The translations under genes and the position numbers were made by a program. This document shows positions 46,771-55,536 of a DNA stretch of 64,000 nucleotides, piece after piece. How positions within the stretch are numbered: position 1 is the stretch's first letter; every line of letters begins with the position of its first letter. The notes beneath the pieces are model-generated. The model was not told where the DNA came from. It saw nothing but the letters and a program-made list of their open reading frames with translations, and did no database searches. This stretch comes from Pseudomonadales bacterium (GTDB taxonomy: Bacteria; Pseudomonadota; Gammaproteobacteria; Pseudomonadales; Azotimanducaceae). Location of the stretch: contig JAJECH010000041.1 of NCBI GenBank assembly GCA_022822135.1, positions 22,793 to 86,792 on the forward strand, given 5' to 3'.

Positions 46771-47994
46771 ATGGCGATTGACTTCACCTTTCCCCCAGAA
46801 GTAGAAGACGCACGAATGTTGGTGCACAAGTTCTTTACGGAACAGGTACGCCCACGTCTCGATGCGATCTCGAGTGGCAAAGTTAAGGAAGACTACGGTG
46901 TCGCAGTAAAGGACCTCCGTGCGACCGCAAAAGGTCAAGGGTTATGGGCGCCGCACATGCCAGAAGAGTGGGGTGGTATGGGTTTCGGGATCACCGCGGT
47001 CGCGGCGATGTCTGTCGAAGCAGCGAAATTTCCGATGGGACCGTACATCATCAACTGTCAGGCTCCGGACGAAGGCAACATGCACACGTTGCTTCACTTC
47101 GGTACCGATGAACAGAAGGAAAAGTGGTTGCGTCCATTGATTGAAGGCACGGCACGCAGTTGCTTCTCAATGACGGAACCAGATACGGCAGGTTCAGACC
47201 CTACGCAAATCAAGACCGCCGCGACGGAAGACGGCGATGAGTGGGTAATCAACGGACATAAGTGGTTCACGTCGGGTGCACATGGGGCACGTTTCGCGAT
47301 TGTCATCGCGAAGACCGACCCGGACGCTGAAATCGCACAAGCACGCAACAGCGCGTTTATCGTGCCAACTGATTCAGAAGGCTTTGAAATGGTGCGCGAC
47401 GTGCAAACCATGGGCAAGGGTGGTGGTCACGCGGAAATTCGATACAACAACGTGCGCGTACCTCGCGAAAACATGCTGGGTGAACGCGGTGGTGGTCATA
47501 AACTCGGTCAAGTCCGACTAGGTCCTGCAAGGCTCGCCCACTGTATGCGCTGGATCGGTCAGATCGAAACTGCGCTTGAAATGTTGATCGAACGTGCACA
47601 GAATCGCTACGCACATGGTTCGCTGTTGTCCGAAAAGCAAGGCATTCAGTGGATGATGTCGGAGAGCGCGTTGGACCTCTATGCAGCCAAGCTAATGGTG
47701 CTTCATTGCGCTTACAAGATCGAAAACGGCATGGACTTCCGTTCGGAGACGTCAATGGCTAAGCACCATGTGGCGAACACGTTGTGGAAAGTCACGGACC
47801 GTGCGTTACAGGTCCATGGTGCGTTGGGCTACTCCAATGATTCGCCATTGGCACAAATGCTGATCGATGCGCGTTGGTCACGTATCGCTGATGGATCGGA
47901 CGAAGTTCACCTCATGCGGATCGCAGACATGGTCATGCGTTCCTACAACGAGACCGGTTCGATCAACCACGCGACTGGGGACTTGCCACTGTAG
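46771..47994 (+). CDS. Acyl-CoA dehydrogenase family protein
   Basis: 407 residues, ATG preceded by GAGGAAATG. Typical ACAD fold: N-terminal helices, CFSMTEPDTAGSDPTQIKT and WVINGHKWFTSGA (FAD and substrate), VRVPRENMLGERGGG, and RALQVHGALGYSNDSPLAQMLIDARWSRIADGSDEVHLM near the C-terminus, which is closest to the ACAD10/11-like branch. Oxidises an acyl-CoA to the 2-enoyl-CoA with electrons to ETF. Substrate unknown. It is followed after 51 bp by the CaiB-type CoA-transferase, so the two probably act on the same acyl chain. Confidence 0.9.
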   Translation: MAIDFTFPPEVEDARMLVHKFFTEQVRPRLDAISSGKVKEDYGVAVKDLRATAKGQGLWAPHMPEEWGGMGFGITAVAAMSVEAAKFPMGPYIINCQAPDEGNMHTLLHFGTDEQKEKWLRPLIEGTARSCFSMTEPDTAGSDPTQIKTAATEDGDEWVINGHKWFTSGAHGARFAIVIAKTDPDAEIAQARNSAFIVPTDSEGFEMVRDVQTMGKGGGHAEIRYNNVRVPRENMLGERGGGHKLGQVRLGPARLAHCMRWIGQIETALEMLIERAQNRYAHGSLLSEKQGIQWMMSESALDLYAAKLMVLHCAYKIENGMDFRSETSMAKHHVANTLWKVTDRALQVHGALGYSNDSPLAQMLIDARWSRIADGSDEVHLMRIADMVMRSYNETGSINHATGDLPL

Positions 47995-48045
47995 GTTGTA
48001 TTGGATGCAATACACCGGCGAACGACGATTCCTTTGTAGTTTCGG

Positions 48046-49251
48046 ATGAGTACGGACACGGCAGCCGACGGCCCACTTGCGGGGATTAAAGTCGTTGACG
48101 TTGGGATTCTGGTCCAAGGACCTCAGGCCGCAGCGTTGCTCTGTGACATGGGTGCCGACGTCATCAAGGTCGAGCTTCCAAATATCGGTGACCAAGCCCG
48201 ATATATCCTCCTAGGTCCGGACGATTTCAGAAGCGCCTACTTCAATGCATGCAATCGTGGAAAGCGAGGACTCACGTTAGATCTCGGACAGCCGGAAGGC
48301 GCTGAGATTCTTAAACGCCTGATCGAAGATACGGACGTACTCGTTAGTAACTTCAGCACCGGTACGTTGGAAGCGTGGGGATTAGGATACGAGGAGCTCA
48401 GCGAGATTAATCCTAGGCTCATATGGGCAGCTGGCAACACTTTCGGTCCAAGTGGCGAAGATCGTGACCGCAAGGGTGCTGATCTAGCAGCGCAATGCGC
48501 GGGTGGCTTAGCAACGACAACGGGACGAGACGGCGATCCGCCGTCGCCTGTCGGCGTCACGATCGCCGACCATATTGGTTCGCTGAATATGGCATGCGGA
48601 ATACTGGCGGCACTTCAAGCTCGGGCGAGCAGCGGACTTGGTCAGAAAGTCGAAGTCTCGTTGTTAGGAGGTCAGATTTGGGCGCAGGCTGCCGAGTACA
48701 CACATTACCTCATGACCGGCAATGTCCCCGGTCGAAGTAATTACGGTCACCCGTTAATTCGGGGTGCTTATCGGATTTACGCAACGTCGGATGGTTGGTT
48801 CGGCGTGATCGGGGTACCTCCTAACTCACTGGATGAGCTCTTGATTGGCGTTGATCGAGCAGATATGTTGGTTGACGAGCGCGTTAAAGCGCTAGGCACA
48901 GAAGAGGGACGCGCTTGGCTACTTGAGCAACTTGAACTAGCGTTCGCAAAGAAGACCACCGACGAATGGTGTGAGACCTTTAAAGACACCTCGATTAGGT
49001 ATGCGCCGGTTCGCGATTACGATGCGGCGGCGAACGATCCGAACGTTTGGGAAAACGGATACCTAGCGAGTGGAGTCGATGATCAAGGTGTACCGCAGAA
49101 AGTCGTTGGTACACCGATTCATATGAGCGCAAATCCATTGGAACCAGGTATGCGCGCTCCTTCGCTGGGTGAGCACACCGACGAAATATTGCTTGAACTT
49201 GGGTATACCAAATCGGTTATTGCCGCATTACGCGAGAAAGGAATTGTCTGA
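48046..49251 (+). CDS. CaiB/BaiF family III CoA-transferase
   Basis: 401 residues. Family III CoA-transferase: GIKVVDVGILVQGPQAAALLCDMGADVIKVELPN, FNACNRGKRGLTLDL, the catalytic Asp in KGADLAAQ, and CGILAALQARASSGLGQKVEVSLL. Moves CoA between acyl-CoA and a free acid; the partner dehydrogenase directly upstream suggests a catabolic route. The gene ends ELGYTKSVIAALREKGIV. A diverged second copy of its last 99 bp occurs at 51135-51233, behind the three-gene DuOB/DUF488 cassette, so the 3' part of this gene may have been replaced by an insertion. Confidence 0.92.
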   Translation: MSTDTAADGPLAGIKVVDVGILVQGPQAAALLCDMGADVIKVELPNIGDQARYILLGPDDFRSAYFNACNRGKRGLTLDLGQPEGAEILKRLIEDTDVLVSNFSTGTLEAWGLGYEELSEINPRLIWAAGNTFGPSGEDRDRKGADLAAQCAGGLATTTGRDGDPPSPVGVTIADHIGSLNMACGILAALQARASSGLGQKVEVSLLGGQIWAQAAEYTHYLMTGNVPGRSNYGHPLIRGAYRIYATSDGWFGVIGVPPNSLDELLIGVDRADMLVDERVKALGTEEGRAWLLEQLELAFAKKTTDEWCETFKDTSIRYAPVRDYDAAANDPNVWENGYLASGVDDQGVPQKVVGTPIHMSANPLEPGMRAPSLGEHTDEILLELGYTKSVIAALREKGIV

Positions 49252-49315
49252 TTCGAGTCCCTAACCACCAAACAATCTTTGATTGTCCAACTAGATACGT
49301 AATTAGGACATAAAT

Positions 49316-50008
49316 ATGTCTGTAATGAAACAGCTCATCTGCCTTGCGAATTCCCGCAAACTCTCGGGTAGATGTGTTGCGGGTAAGGAATGGTTTGACG
49401 AAGAGCGGATTAGCGAATGGATTCGACCTGTGAGTGAGCGTCCATCTCGAGAAGTATCGGAATACGAACGACAGTACGAGGACGGAAGTGATCCCCAGAT
49501 TCTAGACATCATAGCCGTACCTGTGAAAAATCATGAGCCTGAAGGACATCAACCCGAGAACTGGTTGATTGAAGAGACGGAGTACTGGGAGAAGATTGGA
49601 ACTTGGCCTACTACGGAGCTTCAGGTGCTAGTAGATGATGTCGAGTCGCTTTGGACAAACGGTTACAGTACGACAAACGGTACGAACGATACTATTCCGG
49701 AGGAGTTGAGTGAAAACCTAGAAACCTCCTTGCTCTTTCTAAGCATAGATCAACTAGACCTTCTTGTGTTTGCTCCTGGAGAAGCGTTCGGGAATTCCAA
49801 ACGGCGTGTTCAAGGGAAGTTCACCTACATGGGTCAAAGGTACGCTATTTGGGTGACCGATCCGACGTATGAGAAAAAATACCTTAGAATGTCAGATGGG
49901 ACCTACAGTCTAGGTGCTTGCTTCCTCACGGTTAGCTTAGGTGAACCGTTTCGGGGTTCAATTTACAAACTCATCGCGGCGATTATTGAGAAGAATGGCG
50001 AGCAATAG
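49316..50008 (+). CDS. Dual-OB-domain (DuOB) protein
   Basis: 230 residues. Recognisable start KQLICLANSRKLSGRCVAGKE, then WIRPVSERPSREVSEYERQYEDGSDPQILDI, ENWLIEE, VFAPGEAFGNSKRRVQGKFTYMGQRYAIWVTDPTYEKKYL and ACFLTVSLGEPFRGSIYKLIAAII. This is the pattern of the dual-OB domain family; OB folds usually bind nucleic acid. No activity known to me. It is the first of three overlapping genes; its stop lies 14 bp inside the next gene. ATG with weak ribosome site. It begins 64 bp after the CoA-transferase stop. Confidence 0.72.
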   Translation: MSVMKQLICLANSRKLSGRCVAGKEWFDEERISEWIRPVSERPSREVSEYERQYEDGSDPQILDIIAVPVKNHEPEGHQPENWLIEETEYWEKIGTWPTTELQVLVDDVESLWTNGYSTTNGTNDTIPEELSENLETSLLFLSIDQLDLLVFAPGEAFGNSKRRVQGKFTYMGQRYAIWVTDPTYEKKYLRMSDGTYSLGACFLTVSLGEPFRGSIYKLIAAIIEKNGEQ

Positions 50009-50642
50009 TTCGGAACCTGAAGCCAACATAGTTTTCACAGTCGGTCACTCCAACCATACGTTGGACCATTTCCTTTCCTTACTTACGCAGCATCAGGTTA
50101 CTGCGCTAGCAGACGTGCGTTCTTCCCCTTACAGCCGTTTTAACCCTCAATTCAATCGAGAGAAACTTGCGACTTCTCTACGGAATATCGGGATTAAGTA
50201 CGTGTACCTCGGTAGTCAATTGGGAGGTCGTAGCGATGACGCGTCGTGTTACGAACATGGTCGGATTCGATATGAACGCCTTGCGAGAAAACCAGAGTTT
50301 GAGGAAGGTATCAAGAGGGTAATTGCGGGTGCAGAAAACTATCGCATCGCGCTAACGTGTGCGGAAAAAGAACCACTAAGCTGCCATCGCACGCTTCTTG
50401 TCGGGCACGAGCTAACCAAGCGTGGAATACCAGTAAGGCATATTCTCAGTGATGGAAGCATTGAGTCGCATGAAAATGCAATGACCCGGTTACTGACGCA
50501 ACTCGATTTGCTGACAAAAGATGATTTGTTTGTACGAAGTAAGAAGCGAAATGAGCTCATTTCCGAAGCGATCTCATATCAGACCGAGCGGGTCGGTCAC
50601 GCTATCGAAACAGATACATTTCAGAATCAAGTAGAGTCATGA
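49995..50642 (+). CDS. DUF488 protein (first of two)
   Basis: 215 residues from the ATG at 49995 (GAGAAG upstream), overlapping the DuOB gene by 14 bp; an upstream in-frame ATG at 49941 is less likely. Core motifs of DUF488: VFTVGHSNHTLDHFLSLL, ALADVRSSPYSRFNPQFN, YLGSQLGGR and CAEKEPLSCHRTLLVGHEL. The CxExxPxxCHR segment is the hallmark. No demonstrated reaction that I can name. The C-terminal 40 residues are polar and variable. Coupled by a four-base ATGA overlap to the next gene. Confidence 0.85.
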   Translation: MASNSSEPEANIVFTVGHSNHTLDHFLSLLTQHQVTALADVRSSPYSRFNPQFNREKLATSLRNIGIKYVYLGSQLGGRSDDASCYEHGRIRYERLARKPEFEEGIKRVIAGAENYRIALTCAEKEPLSCHRTLLVGHELTKRGIPVRHILSDGSIESHENAMTRLLTQLDLLTKDDLFVRSKKRNELISEAISYQTERVGHAIETDTFQNQVES

Positions 50643-51124
50643 AACTCTCGACCATAGGATTCACCAAGAAGACCGCTCAGCGATTTTTTGAGCTCTTAAA
50701 ACGATCAGGAGCGCGACGGATCGTTGATGTTCGGCTGAACAATCAGTCGCAGCTGGCGGGTTTCGCCAAGAGAGATGATCTTGCCTGGATTGCATGGGAA
50801 CTGTACGGTGTTGAGTACGTTCATCTCCCCGATTTAGCTCCCACGAAAGAACTGTTGAGCACATATAGACAGGGTGAGATCAGTTGGGAGGATTACGAAT
50901 CTCAGTTCCTTGAGCTAATGAGAACTCGGCAAATAGAAGCTAAGGTATCTAAAGAGATTGTTAGCGATGGTTGCCTGCTTTGTAGTGAAGACCAACCGCA
51001 TTTTTGTCATCGTCGATTAGTTGCTGAGTATCTCAATGAAAAGTGGGGCGGTATAGAGATCAATCACTTGGGACTCAAGGAGAGTAAATCTCTAAGGAAA
51101 CGATCTGTTCAACACATGTCCTGA
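50639..51124 (+). CDS. DUF488 protein (second of two)
   Basis: 161 residues. Second DUF488 domain: STIGFTKKTAQRFFELLKRSGARRIVDVRLNNQSQLAGFAKRDDL, then EYVHLPDLAPTKELL, WEDYESQFLELM, and CSEDQPHFCHRRLVAEYL carrying the C-[SA]-E-x-x-P-x-x-CHR motif. It is smaller than its partner and starts in the ATGA overlap, so the two are co-translated and might form a hetero-oligomer. Last gene of the cassette; the duplicate CoA-transferase tail follows 10 bp after its stop. Confidence 0.85.
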   Translation: MKLSTIGFTKKTAQRFFELLKRSGARRIVDVRLNNQSQLAGFAKRDDLAWIAWELYGVEYVHLPDLAPTKELLSTYRQGEISWEDYESQFLELMRTRQIEAKVSKEIVSDGCLLCSEDQPHFCHRRLVAEYLNEKWGGIEINHLGLKESKSLRKRSVQHMS

Positions 51125-51134
51125 CGACGGCTAA

Positions 51135-51233
51135 CGCGCCCCCTCGCTGGGTGAGCACACCGATGAAATATTGATCGAACTTGGGTATACCGAGTCGTCA
51201 GTTGAAGCGCTTAGAGAGCGAGGTATTGTCTGA
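51135..51233 (+). pseudogene. Displaced 3' end of a CoA-transferase gene
   Basis: Aligns without gaps to 49153-49251, the last 99 bp of the CoA-transferase gene including its stop (I count about 78 identical bases; 52 of the first 57). Translates as RAPSLGEHTDEILIELGYTESSVEALRERGIV against RAPSLGEHTDEILLELGYTKSVIAALREKGIV. It has no start and follows the DUF488 cassette directly. Confidence 0.9.
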
Positions 51234-51404
51234 GGATAGGTTCTAACAAGTCATTCCCTACCAATGAATTCACTTGTATAAAACGGCTATGTTCGTAAGA
51301 TTTGTTTAAGAGGTGTGACGGTTTCGCGCGTTTAGTGTTGCGCCATTTAGGTCGAACGCTAGGTGCGAGTTACACGCCATAAAAGTCGCAAAGGGGAACA
51401 CTGT

Positions 51405-54400
51405 ATGTCATCGAATTTGATGCATTCACGACTCATTCACATGCTAGTGGCGATTGCAGTTGCCTTGCCTGTATCGCTTACGTGGGCGCAGGAGAGTGAG
51501 GAGCCAATCGAAGAGATCATCGTTACGGCGCAACGGGTTGATGAGGACATTCAAGATGTACCGATCGCCGTAACCGCACTGACGGACACGATGATCGAAG
51601 ATCAGCAGGTCATTACGCCGTCTGATCTACAACTTAACGCACCAGGCGTTAGTTACACCGCAACAAACTTCGGCGGTTCGAGTTTCACGATCCGTGGCGT
51701 TGGTTCGCTGGCGATCGGTAGTGCAAGCATTGCCGGTGTTTCAGCCCACATGAACGAAATCGCGGTACCGTCGAATTTAAATTCGATCGAGTTCTTCGAT
51801 CTTCAACGGGTCGAGATACTACGAGGTCCACAAGGTACCTTGTTTGGTCGGAACGCAACGGGTGGTGCGATTAACTTCGTCACCAAGCAACCTGATTTCG
51901 ACGGGTACTCGTCTCGGCTGGATTTCGAAATGGGATCCTACGACCACCGTCGTGTCAAGGGACATATCAACCTCCCATTAGGCGAGCGTATGGCGTTTCG
52001 ATTAGCTGGATTCAAGCTCCAACGCGATGGATACGTTGAAAACCTCGCGTACGGTCAAACCGATGACGCGGGCGAGATGCTCCCGAACATTGAAGAAACG
52101 CTCGATGGACGGAACCTTTTCGCACTTCGTGCCACGTTAGCGATCGATCTGACCGAGGATACCGACCTTTGGGTCATGTTGACTCACTTTGAAGAGGACG
52201 ACGATCGAGCACGTATCACTAATCAAATCTGCGACCGTAATTCACTGCCTACCACGGGCTGCAAGCCGGATGGAGTTGGCTTTGATGCGCCTCATCTCGG
52301 TGCGACGACGGGCGGGATTTTCGGTGGTTCCTCAGGTGCGATACCCCTAGGTCCATCGGGTGCAAGCAATTCGCTGTTTGACTACCCGCGACCGCGTTAC
52401 AACGACATGCGTCAAATTCACACCGACTTCCAGCCTGTCTTCCAAGAGGACGAACAGATTCTGGCGTTCGGTCTAAACCACGATTTTGACGAACTGAAAT
52501 TTAGTTTGATTGGTGCAGTTCGCGAAAGCGAGTATCGATCACTTCAAGATTACGTGATGGATGTTGGTCCTCGCCTAAATCCGACACCGTTGAATCCCAC
52601 CGGGATTTGGCCAATCTCTGCACCCGCCGAGGAAATTGGCGGATTCTGGGATCTTCGAGGATGCTCACTGGACCGAGGTACCGCCGGTGCGATTGGTGGG
52701 TGCACAAACAACGATTACGGCGCGCTTGATCGCGTGTTCTCGTATGACCGCTCATCAAGTTTGAACGAGTACAACATTCTCGAAGCCAAGATTCACTCTG
52801 AATATGACGGGAATTTCAATTTCCTATTAGGTGCTAGCGCATTCGATACCACGCGAACGACTGAGTATTACGTGATCGCAAACACGCTAGACCTAGTGAC
52901 GACGTTTGGTGCAACTTTGTTTGGCTTACCGCCACTGTATCCTGGATTTTTCTTGAACTCGAGTGAGCCAGATGGCTTGCAGCTTGACGGTGTATCAGCG
53001 TTTGGCGAGGGTTACTTTGACCTCTCCGAAGACATGAAACTGACCGTTGGCTTGAGGTTCAACAACGACAACATACAACGAAGCGATAGCAGCACGTTGT
53101 TCAACGCGATCAATCACGCGGGCGTGATTATTGGTGTGCAACAGGGCATTCTGAATTTGGTAAGAGCGCAGGCCGCTTTGGCTGGAATACCACCCGAAGC
53201 GATTACGCTTGACGCCGCGATCGCCCAGGCGGTGCAGCTTGGCTTGATCGACGCGAACTATCTATCAAACATTAATGCGTACAGTGGCGCGTTCTGGTCG
53301 CGTACGCTCAATCTACTGTTGGGTGCGTTTGGTGATCCCACGGCAATCGAGAGCGATCTGGCCATGCACTACGGCGTATCGGCGTCTGAGATTGCTGCAG
53401 CCGCAGCAACGCCGGCGTATAGTCCCGAACGAGTGGCGATCAGTCAGCGAGTGCCGATTGTGCCGCAGTTCAACGAGTCACGCTTACTGACGGGCAGTCC
53501 TGAGGACGCATCGTTTAGCGAGTTGAGCGGTCGGGTGGGTATCGACTACCAAATCACGAACGACACTATGTGGTATGGGTTCCTGAGCAAAGGCTACAAG
53601 CCAGGTGGTTTGAATCCTGCGATTCCGCGTGATTTTCAGGATACAAGCTCGTTCACGTTTGAGCCTGAGAGCGTCATATCGTTTGAACTGGGACGCAAGT
53701 CGCGGATTCCAGATAAACGCTTGACATTCAACACCGCGTTGTTCCTTTACGACTACACAGGTCTCCAAACCACGGTGATTAAGAACAACAGTTCAATCAC
53801 CGAGAATATCGACGCGCAGATCTTCGGACTCGAAGCGGAAGGCGCTTATCGATTTGACGCGATGCCTCAATTAGGCGTTGACTTCAGTTACGGTTTCCTT
53901 GAAACGCGTATTCAAGATACCGCTTCTATCGATACGACGAACCGTGTCGCTGGTGTGGACGACTGGGTATTGCTGAACAATATCGACCCGGGTGCGTTGA
54001 CCGCAATCAACTACATTGCGCGTGAGTCACAGATTACGCCGGAGCTCGTGATAGCAGCACTGCAAGCCGGTGCGGCACTTGATGTCAGGAACGGCATCAC
54101 GACGGAATCCGTCTCGTATCCGGTCAACAGTCAAGGCGCATCGATCCCTGTTTACTTCTCGAGAAACTTCCTCACTGCGGTCGGTGTGGAGACCTCCGAC
54201 GGAAATTTGACGGACCTTGAAGGCAAGTCATTACCGAACTCGCCTGCTCACACAGTCAAGGTCGGTGCTAGCTACCAATGGCTCGATAAGTGGAACGGCA
54301 ATGTGACGTTACGATGGGACTATTACTGGCAGTCATCCTCCTACGCTCGGGTCTATAACACGAAGGGCGACGAGATCGATGCCTGGAGTCAGCAGAACCT

Positions 54401-54578
54401 ATCGTTTATCTACGAGAGCAACGACGACAAGTACAACGTCAAGCTATGGTTGCGTAATTTGGCCGACAACGACAATATAACGGGACACTACCTGACGTCT
54501 GACACGTCAGGATTTTTCCGCAACTACTTCTTGACCGAACCTCGCATCATGGGACTTTCGATAGGCGTTAACCTATAG
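51405..54578 (+). CDS. TonB-dependent outer-membrane receptor
   Basis: 1,057 residues from the ATG at 51405 (AAGGGGAA seven bases upstream; GTG at 51363 less likely). Signal peptide ends TWAQ, then a TonB-box-like stretch EEIIVTAQR, the plug with FTIRGVGS, RVEILRGPQGTLFGRNATGGAINFVTK, and a barrel to the end (GLSIGVNL). Takes up a large or scarce ligand with energy from TonB. An insert of roughly 130 helix-forming residues at about 565-700 is unusual. No TonB, ligand-binding or enzyme gene adjacent gives the ligand. Terminator follows. Confidence 0.93.
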   Translation: MSSNLMHSRLIHMLVAIAVALPVSLTWAQESEEPIEEIIVTAQRVDEDIQDVPIAVTALTDTMIEDQQVITPSDLQLNAPGVSYTATNFGGSSFTIRGVGSLAIGSASIAGVSAHMNEIAVPSNLNSIEFFDLQRVEILRGPQGTLFGRNATGGAINFVTKQPDFDGYSSRLDFEMGSYDHRRVKGHINLPLGERMAFRLAGFKLQRDGYVENLAYGQTDDAGEMLPNIEETLDGRNLFALRATLAIDLTEDTDLWVMLTHFEEDDDRARITNQICDRNSLPTTGCKPDGVGFDAPHLGATTGGIFGGSSGAIPLGPSGASNSLFDYPRPRYNDMRQIHTDFQPVFQEDEQILAFGLNHDFDELKFSLIGAVRESEYRSLQDYVMDVGPRLNPTPLNPTGIWPISAPAEEIGGFWDLRGCSLDRGTAGAIGGCTNNDYGALDRVFSYDRSSSLNEYNILEAKIHSEYDGNFNFLLGASAFDTTRTTEYYVIANTLDLVTTFGATLFGLPPLYPGFFLNSSEPDGLQLDGVSAFGEGYFDLSEDMKLTVGLRFNNDNIQRSDSSTLFNAINHAGVIIGVQQGILNLVRAQAALAGIPPEAITLDAAIAQAVQLGLIDANYLSNINAYSGAFWSRTLNLLLGAFGDPTAIESDLAMHYGVSASEIAAAAATPAYSPERVAISQRVPIVPQFNESRLLTGSPEDASFSELSGRVGIDYQITNDTMWYGFLSKGYKPGGLNPAIPRDFQDTSSFTFEPESVISFELGRKSRIPDKRLTFNTALFLYDYTGLQTTVIKNNSSITENIDAQIFGLEAEGAYRFDAMPQLGVDFSYGFLETRIQDTASIDTTNRVAGVDDWVLLNNIDPGALTAINYIARESQITPELVIAALQAGAALDVRNGITTESVSYPVNSQGASIPVYFSRNFLTAVGVETSDGNLTDLEGKSLPNSPAHTVKVGASYQWLDKWNGNVTLRWDYYWQSSSYARVYNTKGDEIDAWSQQNLSFIYESNDDKYNVKLWLRNLADNDNITGHYLTSDTSGFFRNYFLTEPRIMGLSIGVNL

Positions 54579-54607
54579 TCTCTAACCACTCTCGCTAATT
54601 CAGCAAG

Positions 54608-54639
54608 GAGCCAGCCGCCAATGCGGCTGGCTCTTTTTT
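54608..54639 (+). terminator. Strong intrinsic terminator after the TonB receptor
   Basis: GAGCCAGCCGC (54608-54618), loop CAAT, then its exact complement (54623-54633) and TTTTTT. An 11-bp G+C-rich stem and U6 run, 30 bp past the receptor stop. Confidence 0.95.
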
Positions 54640-54678
54640 ATGGCGCGCGTTTCGTCAATTTGCTCATCGAGATTCCCA

Positions 54679-55479
54679 ATGGCACCAAACGAAACCATCG
54701 AATCATTTCAAGAGACGGCCATCGCTGCGGCGACTGCGGGTGGTAGGGAGACCTTAAAGTGGTTTCGGCAATCGCTCTCGGTCGAGAATAAGAATGCGCC
54801 AGGTACGGGATTCGACCCGGTCACAGCGGCGGATAGAGCGTGCGAACGCATCATTCGTGACCACCTTGAAGCGCAATTCCCAGATCACGCGATTCGCGGC
54901 GAAGAGTTCGAAGATGTGGGATCGGGTGAGTGGACGTGGTTGATCGATCCGATCGATGGGACGCGGGCATTCATCAGTGGTTTTGTGCATTGGGGGGTGC
55001 TACTCGGTCTACTTCATAACGAAGTGCCACGCTTGGGCGTCATGGTTCAACCATTTCTCGACGAAGTATTTGTCGGTGACGGAGAGTCAGCTAACTACAT
55101 GCGAGGTGAGCAATCTATTCGAATGCGCACGCGCGAGACTCAAGACTTAAACGATGCGACATTTGCGACGACCGATCCGCGGTTGTTTAAAAAGGCGGAC
55201 GATGAGCGCGAATTGGAACGAATCGAGAGCAAGGTTCGACTGGTTCGGTATGGCACTGACTGCTACCAGTACGCAATGGTTGCACTCGGACAACTGGATA
55301 TCGTGGTTGAAAATGTCCTTAAACCTTGGGATATCTTGCCCCTCGTACCCATCGTACGTGGTGCAGGTGGTGTATTAACCAACTGGCAAGGCGGCGACGA
55401 TCTATCCGCGGGAGAAGTTGTTGCGTCCGCGAATCCAAACCTTCACGAGCAGGCATTGGCGTGTCTGCGAGGCGACTGA
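54679..55479 (+). CDS. Inositol monophosphatase family protein (histidinol-phosphatase-like)
   Basis: 266 residues from the ATG at 54679; the ATG at 54640 lies in the terminator U-tract and is rejected. Motifs of the lithium-sensitive phosphatase fold: GEEFEDV for metal 1, DPIDGTRAFISGF for the catalytic metal site, and the C-terminal KPWDILPLVPIVRGAGGV. This branch includes HisN-type histidinol-phosphatases and inositol phosphatases, which hydrolyse phosphate esters with Mg2+. Substrate not decided by sequence. A 57-bp gap leads to the amidase gene on the same strand, and mvaD follows. Confidence 0.88.
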   Translation: MAPNETIESFQETAIAAATAGGRETLKWFRQSLSVENKNAPGTGFDPVTAADRACERIIRDHLEAQFPDHAIRGEEFEDVGSGEWTWLIDPIDGTRAFISGFVHWGVLLGLLHNEVPRLGVMVQPFLDEVFVGDGESANYMRGEQSIRMRTRETQDLNDATFATTDPRLFKKADDERELERIESKVRLVRYGTDCYQYAMVALGQLDIVVENVLKPWDILPLVPIVRGAGGVLTNWQGGDDLSAGEVVASANPNLHEQALACLRGD

Positions 55480-55536
55480 AAACCGAGATTTCACAGTCTA
55501 AAAAATATCATTCAGCGTTCGATTTAGGAGCCTCTC

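Noticed and set aside
54640..54678. Upstream ATG of the phosphatase gene
   Set aside because: It lies directly in the U-tract of the TonB-receptor terminator; the family start fits 54679.
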